This document shows, one piece after another, positions 7,136 through 11,450 of a DNA stretch of 11,450 nt (its first letter is position 1; the number at the start of each line of letters is the position of its first letter). Under the pieces are notes generated by a model, which saw only the letters and a list, made by a program, of their open reading frames with translations, did no database searches and was not told the origin of the DNA. A program made the translations under genes and the position numbers. Source of the DNA: an uncultured euryarchaeote (lineage in GTDB: Archaea; Thermoplasmatota; Poseidoniia; Poseidoniales; Thalassarchaeaceae); NCBI GenBank assembly GCA_937901365.1, contig CALCEF010000083.1, forward strand, positions 1 to 11,450, given 5' to 3'.

Positions 7136-9541
7136 ATGCGCGCGCGGGCATTTGCGTTGTTTGCAATTCTCCTCAGTGCCGTTGCATTACCACTGATTCC
7201 CACCACTTCTGCCACAATTGAGGATTTGGGTACAGCTGGAAAGGTGGCTGATTTAGACCACTCAGCAATCGGTTGGTGGACTCTTGAAAATGGCAACATT
7301 CTCGTTGCGACGGTAAACGGTTACGTCACAGCTTATGCTGTTCAATCCAACGGAAGTTATGCAGAAGTTTGGAGCGAATTTACGAATGAGACACTCTATT
7401 CGGCATCTTACAATGAAGATGACAAATTATTGGCTGTCGGAACCTCCTCCGGTGCTTGCGTTATTTCAATCGAATACATGGAAGAACTCTATCGGTTTAG
7501 TGTAGGACAAACGGTCGACTCATTGGCGTGGGATCGTGATGGTGATCTGTGGGTTACCATGCGAACATCAAAGCACGCAGTGGAATGGGATGCTGAAGCT
7601 AACACACCTTCCGGGGTCTCTACGAGCAGCCACTCAAATGGTATCACGAGCATCGTCACTCTTTCAGACGGACATATACTAACATCTGGAAGAGACAAGC
7701 AAATCAGAATCCATGATGAAAATGGAACTCTAATCCAAGTTCTGGTAGATTCTTCATTCTCACTATTGAAATTGTTTACCAGTGAGGATGAATCGTTATT
7801 GTTCAGTCTCACAGATAATTGCCGAGTAGACATACACAACACATCAAGCTGGGTCAGAGAGCAATCCATGTCTCTCTGTTCCATTGGTCAAGGTCGATCA
7901 TTGGAACAGATTGGTGACAGATTGATGATTGGGATGTCGAACGGGAAAGTGTTCTCAATCGACCTCAGCACACTAATCAAGGAACAGGAATTCACCGTAC
8001 AAGGGGAAGTCGTTGGTTTCCGTTCTACTGAAGGTGCAGGCGTCTATATCTTGACATCATTTAGTTCGTCATCCGAAGTCCATCTTCTCGATGCAGACCG
8101 TGACGACGACGGAGTCGTCGATGGACTCGACGAGTTCCCAGATGACCCATCGGAATGGGTAGATTCAGATTTCGATGGAACAGGAGATAACTCAGACATG
8201 TTCCCTCAAGATGGCACTGAAACCATGGATACGGATGGTGATGGAGTAGGGGATAATGCTGACGCTTTCCCGGACAACCCATCACAGCAGGTGGATTCTG
8301 ATGGGGATGGCTATGGTGACTATGAATTTGGACAGGATGGTGACAAATTCCCTAGTGATCCATCCCAATGGGCAGATTCAGATGGTGATGGATACGGTGA
8401 CAATCAGGAACTTGGTGCAACAGAGCCCGACGCCTGTATCAATCAATCAGGTGCTTCAACCATGGATCGGCTCGGTTGCCAAGACACAGATGGTGATGGT
8501 TGGTCTGACCCTGGAAATGGGGAGGCAGCCCATCCAGACGGGAATGCGGATGCATTCCCAATGGAAGATAGTCAGTGGCGTGATTCTGATGGGGATGGTT
8601 ATGGCGACAATATGGATGGATTTAGGGGAGATGCATGTCCAAGTCTCGCGGGTACGAGTACAAGAGCGAATATGTATGATCCTGGGTCCAATGCGTACAC
8701 CTCGATCAATCGCTACGGTTGCGTAGATGAAGATGGTGACGGTTACGATGACCTCACAGAATCATCCTTTGGAGAATGCACAATGGTTGGCATTCGAACG
8801 GAATGGCTGGACCATGACCGAGATTGTGCAGGAAGTAACAGTGACTACAACGATACTGATCCAGAGGTTCAAACACTAGAGGACCATTGTGCCAAGCACA
8901 TCGATGATATTCAAGCATGTAGTGCCTTAGAAGAAGGCGATGACTCAGATAATGTCACGTTTTTGGAAGATGAAAAAGGCGTAGATATGATGGAATCAAT
9001 CAAGGAATTTGCTGAAATCGCTGGATACCTCATCGGTATAATGGCTGTTGCAATGTTGATGATTGTCGGAACGATCAAGACAATTGGAAAGGTTCGCGAC
9101 AAGCGAAAGCCCGACGCCCAATACACACACCAAGATGCTACACGCGAATTAGATGCGTGGGAAAGTGGTGATGAATTTGAAACTCGAGGTGGAATCGATG
9201 AGCAGAAGGCTTGGGGTGACGATCACATAGACGAAGATCCAGTTAGTGGTTCAGATATGGAGGAAGGCCTCTTCGATGATGAATCCTCACCAGATTCTCC
9301 ATCTGAAGAATTGGATTATTCCACTGAGGATGATGAAACTACAACATCGGAATCAACTCCGGTTGCTGAAGAGGTTCAGGTGGAGTCCGGTTCTACACCT
9401 GAACAGGCCGCTGAACCCGAAACTCAACAACCTCCTGCAGAAGCTCCACCTCTACCACCTGGCGGCTTGCCTGAAGGCTGGACAACAGAACAATGGCGTT
9501 GGTATGGACACCAGTGGCTAGAACGCCATGGTGGGAATTGA
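7136..9541 (+). CDS. Secreted membrane-anchored beta-propeller and calcium-repeat protein
   Basis: An 801-residue protein with a cleavable-looking signal peptide (1 to about 25, 'FALFAILLSAVALPLI'). Residues about 30-315 are repeated beta-strand units resembling WD40/YVTN propeller blades, for example 'ILTSGRDKQIRIHD'. Residues about 319-545 hold thrombospondin type 3-like DxDxDGxxD calcium-binding repeats with FPxDPSQW linkers and paired cysteine blocks of the type 'DACPSLAGTS'. An acidic segment, one membrane helix (about 630-650), a basic stop-transfer stretch and a cytoplasmic tail of about 145 residues follow. The tail is strongly acidic and then Pro-rich, ending in 'GLPEGWTTEQWRWYGHQWL'. 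The propeller and repeats should face outside. Adhesion or surface ligand binding is an inference. The tail type recurs, from memory, on Poseidoniales proteins. ATG 7136 directly precedes the signal peptide; no clear ribosome site is visible. Confidence 0.92.
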   Translation: MRARAFALFAILLSAVALPLIPTTSATIEDLGTAGKVADLDHSAIGWWTLENGNILVATVNGYVTAYAVQSNGSYAEVWSEFTNETLYSASYNEDDKLLAVGTSSGACVISIEYMEELYRFSVGQTVDSLAWDRDGDLWVTMRTSKHAVEWDAEANTPSGVSTSSHSNGITSIVTLSDGHILTSGRDKQIRIHDENGTLIQVLVDSSFSLLKLFTSEDESLLFSLTDNCRVDIHNTSSWVREQSMSLCSIGQGRSLEQIGDRLMIGMSNGKVFSIDLSTLIKEQEFTVQGEVVGFRSTEGAGVYILTSFSSSSEVHLLDADRDDDGVVDGLDEFPDDPSEWVDSDFDGTGDNSDMFPQDGTETMDTDGDGVGDNADAFPDNPSQQVDSDGDGYGDYEFGQDGDKFPSDPSQWADSDGDGYGDNQELGATEPDACINQSGASTMDRLGCQDTDGDGWSDPGNGEAAHPDGNADAFPMEDSQWRDSDGDGYGDNMDGFRGDACPSLAGTSTRANMYDPGSNAYTSINRYGCVDEDGDGYDDLTESSFGECTMVGIRTEWLDHDRDCAGSNSDYNDTDPEVQTLEDHCAKHIDDIQACSALEEGDDSDNVTFLEDEKGVDMMESIKEFAEIAGYLIGIMAVAMLMIVGTIKTIGKVRDKRKPDAQYTHQDATRELDAWESGDEFETRGGIDEQKAWGDDHIDEDPVSGSDMEEGLFDDESSPDSPSEELDYSTEDDETTTSESTPVAEEVQVESGSTPEQAAEPETQQPPAEAPPLPPGGLPEGWTTEQWRWYGHQWLERHGGN
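8090..8760 (+). repeat. Thrombospondin type 3-like calcium-binding repeat block
   Basis: Within the secreted protein, aspartate-rich units of the form D-x-D-G-D-G-x-G-D-N recur. Three nearly identical DNA copies encoding DSDGDGYGD start at 8294, 8375 and 8582, and looser copies occur at 8090, 8162, 8228 and 8730. Linkers read FPxDPSQW or similar. Such loops bind calcium in the family. The near identity of the DNA copies suggests recent internal duplication or conversion, and a place prone to length change. Confidence 0.8.
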
Positions 9542-9543
9542 GA

Positions 9544-9804
9544 TTAATGAAAAGTCACAGGAAGATTGTTCCTGAGTGAAGCATAATCCTCGCCAGAGTA
9601 TGCTCCGCCAGTTTCTTTCAATGCAGTTGAAATCAGCCATAACAATCCATTCCAATCCGAAGATTGAGCATGTAATTCGATCTTATTTGCCGCGGCCAAA
9701 TCAAGCAGGATTCTAGCATTGCTTCCTCCATCCATCAATCCAAGAAAAAGAGTCGATGCGTCGACCGTATAAGTCGGTGCTTGACCTTTCAATTCAACCA
9801 CCAT
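9544..9804 (-). CDS. Short PIN-like protein (VapC-like, truncated or degenerate)
   Basis: An 86-residue protein whose first half resembles the start of a VapC-type PIN ribonuclease: 'YTVDASTLFLGLMDGGSNAR' with the expected first acidic residue (D15), then a helix 'ARILLDLAAANKIELHA'. The next part, 'SSDWNGLLWLIS', could match the second helix with D50 in place of the usual Glu. The end, 'YASLRNNLPVTF', is reminiscent of the PIN C-terminal strand but lacks its acidic residues. PIN toxins are usually about 130 residues, so this is short by a third. It may be inactive, a minimal PIN, or unrelated. Its ATG overlaps the stop of the RHH gene by 11 bases, indicating translational coupling. Its stop lies two bases from the convergent secreted-protein gene. 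Confidence 0.65.
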   Translation of the reverse strand: MVVELKGQAPTYTVDASTLFLGLMDGGSNARILLDLAAANKIELHAQSSDWNGLLWLISTALKETGGAYSGEDYASLRNNLPVTFH

Positions 9805-10036
9805 ATGGGGACTGGCCTAACCTTTCTACAAGCGCATCGACATCGGTTTGGCCGATATCCCGGAGCCTGCTCCGCAGTTTATCCGCTTCAGCCCGTAGTT
9901 GGGCCATACGATATTCTTGTAGCACTTGCATCAATAAATCATCCACACTCTTGTGGTTGCCCATTGCTCGCATCGAATTCAATTGCCGTCTCACATCAAA
10001 AGAGACGCTCACAGAGGTCATGTTCGGAGAACCCAT
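9794..10036 (-). CDS. Small ribbon-helix-helix DNA-binding protein
   Basis: An 80-residue protein with the ribbon-helix-helix layout: a beta strand with alternating side chains 'TSVSVSFDV' (7-15), helix A (about 14-25, 'VRRQLNSMRAMG'), helix B starting at K29-S30 ('KSVDDLLMQVLQEYRMAQL'), then a charged helical C-terminus. Such proteins dimerise and bind operators or centromere-like sites. ATG 10036 is preferred over ATG 10069 because GGTGA (10045-10041) sits four bases upstream, the same spacing as for the zinc-ribbon gene. It lies 59 bases downstream of the parA stop and overlaps the PIN-like gene by 11 bases. It may be a VapB-type antitoxin for the PIN-like protein, or a SegB/ParG-like partner of the ParA ATPase. 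Both roles are inferred; the fold is fairly clear. Confidence 0.8.
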   Translation of the reverse strand: MGSPNMTSVSVSFDVRRQLNSMRAMGNHKSVDDLLMQVLQEYRMAQLRAEADKLRSRLRDIGQTDVDALVERLGQSPYGG

Positions 10037-10095
10037 GTTGTCACCGGTGTGGAGGCTTGCTCGGAGCAACTTGAGCGTGTCGGTCTGTTGTGAGC

Positions 10096-11058
10096 CTATT
10101 CGTCAGTTTGCAGTTTATACTGACGTAGTCGATTAGGCTCGTTGATTCCATACTTATGTCGAATCTTTAGAACTCGACGATGCACCTCTTTCGAAAGTGT
10201 CCAATAGGCAAGACTACCCTTGTTTGATTTTGAATTCGTGGGTTTCTTCAGAAGTGTAATCGGTGCACCATCCGATGGCGCTGCAGCAATATCGATATTT
10301 CGTGGAATGACTGTTTTGAAAACATGAGTTGGAAAGTGCCTTCGCACCTCGGATTCAACCGTGTTGCACAATTTACTCTTCTGATACATTGTCAGTGCGA
10401 TTCCAAATAACTTCAGGTTGGGGTTGATTCGTCGTTGAACAAGTTTGATTGAATTCATCAATTGACTCATACCCTCCAATGCGTAGTATTCTGTTTGTAC
10501 TGGGATCAATACCCAATTTGCCGCTGCCAAGGCATTGATGGTGAGCAAGCCAAGACTGGGGGGTGTGTCAATAATGATGTAATCGAATTCATCATATGCA
10601 GGACTCAATCCCTCTTTCAATCGTGTTTCCCGCCCAATTCTGGTTGCCAGTTCAATCTCTGCACCAGATAATTGGATATTGCTTGGAAGGAGCCAGAGGT
10701 TTCTCACACCCATTGTACGAGGTGGACCCTTGTCGGGATTGTTTTGTCTCCACGCTTCCTGCATGTAATCTGTAATGATATCCGGCCCAATCAGATAATC
10801 TTCTAAAATCGGCAATTCTTCTCCAAGATCGTTCATGATCAAATCGTACACAGTTCGATTCAACTTGCTCTTGTCAATACCAAATGATGTCGAGGCATTC
10901 CCTTGCGGGTCCAAATCGACTAACAAAACCCTTGATGGAGGAAACCCTTCCTGTTCATTGCCTTTGGCCAGTGCAGTAGCGATGTTTACTGCAGTCGTTG
11001 TCTTTGCACAACCTCCTTTCTGATTGGTGACTGCGATGACCATCTTGTATGGATTCAT
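10096..11058 (-). CDS. parA: ParA/Soj-family partition ATPase
   Basis: A 320-residue cytoplasmic ATPase of the ParA/MinD group, which moves or positions DNA or protein cargo by ATP-dependent, non-specific DNA binding. The deviant Walker A is KGGCAKTT (signature K14, K19), the A' motif is DLDPQGN (48-54) and the Walker B is DYIIIDTPPSLG (D164). The sequence then continues with the ParA-typical 'PVQTEYYALEGMSQL' and the C-terminal 'PRNIDIAAAPSDGAPI'. It is longer than most chromosomal Soj proteins (about 260). The extra length comes from a segment at about 93-117 and a basic C-terminal tail. No N-terminal helix-turn-helix is present. The start is supported by GGAGG eight bases upstream. The downstream RHH gene is the only visible candidate partner; no ParB is in the window. 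Confidence 0.95.
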   Translation of the reverse strand: MNPYKMVIAVTNQKGGCAKTTTAVNIATALAKGNEQEGFPPSRVLLVDLDPQGNASTSFGIDKSKLNRTVYDLIMNDLGEELPILEDYLIGPDIITDYMQEAWRQNNPDKGPPRTMGVRNLWLLPSNIQLSGAEIELATRIGRETRLKEGLSPAYDEFDYIIIDTPPSLGLLTINALAAANWVLIPVQTEYYALEGMSQLMNSIKLVQRRINPNLKLFGIALTMYQKSKLCNTVESEVRRHFPTHVFKTVIPRNIDIAAAPSDGAPITLLKKPTNSKSNKGSLAYWTLSKEVHRRVLKIRHKYGINEPNRLRQYKLQTDE

Positions 11059-11066
11059 ATCAACAA

Positions 11067-11076
11067 CCTCCGGAGG
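11067..11076 (-). promoter_or_regulatory. parA Shine-Dalgarno site inside a 10-base palindrome
   Basis: On the minus strand CCTCCGGAGG precedes TTGTTGAT and the ATG at 11058. The GGAGG part is a good ribosome site and decides the start at 11058 rather than the internal Met6. The whole 10-base block is self-complementary, so its first half could pair with and mask the second half, though the turn is too tight within one molecule without some fraying. Confidence 0.65.
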
Positions 11077-11092
11077 AACACGGCGCCCTCAG

Positions 11093-11152
11093 CAAAGCCC
11101 CTCTTTGAAACACTCGCCCCATCGAGTGTTTAGCAATCGTTTCTAAACGATT
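11093..11152 (-). other. Array of three hairpins between the MoxR gene and parA
   Basis: Three perfect inverted repeats are packed into 60 bases. They are CAAAG-loop-CTTTG at 11093-11107, AAACACTCG-6 bases-CGAGTGTTT at 11108-11131 (9-base stem), and AATCGTTT-CT-AAACGATT at 11135-11152 (8-base stem). The last overlaps two bases of the MoxR stop codon. On the minus strand, the loops of the first two contain GGGG. The array could terminate or stabilise the MoxR mRNA, be a leader structure of parA, or be operator or centromere-like sites for the RHH protein. Confidence 0.6.
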
Positions 11153-11450
11153 ACTGAATGACCGGAACTGGTACCTCTGAGAGGATTTTACGCATGATGT
11201 GCATCCCAGTAATACCACGAATTTTAGCTTCGGGTTTGAGCACGATTCGGTGACTGCAAACTTGTAGTGCAACTCGCTTGATATCGTCGGGAATCACGTA
11301 ATCTCGACCATCGATGGCCGCAGATGCTCGCCCGGTCTTGAATAGGGATTGACTCGCACGTGGTGATGCACCTGTAATCACGCGGTGGTCCTCACGAGAT
11401 CGCTGAACCACTTCTACGATGTAAGACAAAATCGCAGGGTCGACGTGAAC
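11151..11450 (-). CDS. MoxR-family AAA+ ATPase, C-terminal part
   Basis: The last 99 residues of a gene whose start is beyond the right edge; the frame is open to base 11450. The sequence shows the MoxR lid domain: 'YIVEVVQRSR', then GASPRASQSL, then GRDYVIPDDIKRVA, then a conserved HR in 'VCSHRIVLKP'. The GASPRAS block contains the sensor 2 arginine of this family. MoxR ATPases act as chaperone-like ATPases that help assemble or activate partner proteins, often with DUF58 or von Willebrand factor A proteins encoded next to them. Such partners would lie outside this window. Walker A and B are not in view. The TAA stop overlaps a hairpin that separates it from parA. Confidence 0.93.
   Translation of the reverse strand, partial: VHVDPAILSYIVEVVQRSREDHRVITGASPRASQSLFKTGRASAAIDGRDYVIPDDIKRVALQVCSHRIVLKPEAKIRGITGMHIMRKILSEVPVPVIQ

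Noticed and set aside
8256..8726. 156-codon frame overlapping the calcium-repeat region on the plus strand
   Set aside because: A frame shadow of the repetitive GAT-GGN codons, giving a Met-rich product without domain features.
9558..9574. CAGGAA-5 bases-TTCCTG hairpin just after the surface-protein stop
   Set aside because: A six-base stem inside the coding end of the PIN-like gene with no T run on the plus strand; too weak to call a terminator.
10036..10069. Longer start (ATG 10069) for the RHH gene
   Set aside because: The extra 11 residues are not part of the fold, while ATG 10036 has GGTGA at ideal spacing.
10051..10075. TTGCT-CGG-AGCAA mini-hairpin in the 59-base gap before the RHH gene
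   Set aside because: A five-base stem is too short to interpret without conservation data.
10101..10125. CGTCAG ... CTGACG inverted repeat near the parA 3' end
   Set aside because: Six-base arms with a 13-base spacer inside coding sequence; easily chance.

Overview
The window looks like a stretch of archaeal chromosome, most likely from a planktonic marine euryarchaeon of the Poseidoniales (Marine Group II) or a close relative. That assignment is inference from four things: a class II CDP-alcohol phosphatidyltransferase of the serine type; a secreted protein carrying 'DSDGDGYGDN' calcium-binding repeats with a 'GLPEGWTxEQW' tail, a combination I associate from memory with this group; Shine-Dalgarno sites of the GGTGA/GGAGG type; and dense gene packing at moderate GC. 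No rRNA, tRNA, CRISPR array or insertion sequence was seen, and no gene-free gap exceeds about 100 bases.

Plus strand, 1-4430: a tightly packed run of four genes. It holds a P1B-type heavy-metal ATPase (its start is probably outside the window), a cysteine-free ArsR-like winged-helix protein whose longer start overlaps the pump stop as ATGA, a small protein made of three tandem zinc ribbons, and a PssA-type CDP-alcohol phosphatidyltransferase for polar lipid head groups. The first three look like a metal-homeostasis unit (pump, regulator, zinc-binding protein). The lipid gene may simply be co-transcribed.

Plus strand, 4485-9541: two large proteins. One is an 855-residue cytoplasmic protein with about 550 residues of charged coiled coil or single helix and a Pro/Glu-rich tail with short repeats. 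The other is an 801-residue secreted, membrane-anchored protein with a beta-propeller-like domain, calcium-binding repeats, one membrane helix and a cytoplasmic tail. A hairpin lies between them.

Minus strand, 11450-9544, read right to left: the C-terminal end of a MoxR-family AAA+ ATPase, a compact array of three hairpins, a ParA-family ATPase, a small ribbon-helix-helix (RHH) protein, and a short PIN-like protein. The last three form a compact cluster and could be a segregation module (compare SegA/SegB), a VapBC-type remnant beside parA, or a combination. The cluster ends two bases from the convergent secreted-protein gene. This cluster and the hairpin array are the parts most worth a second look.
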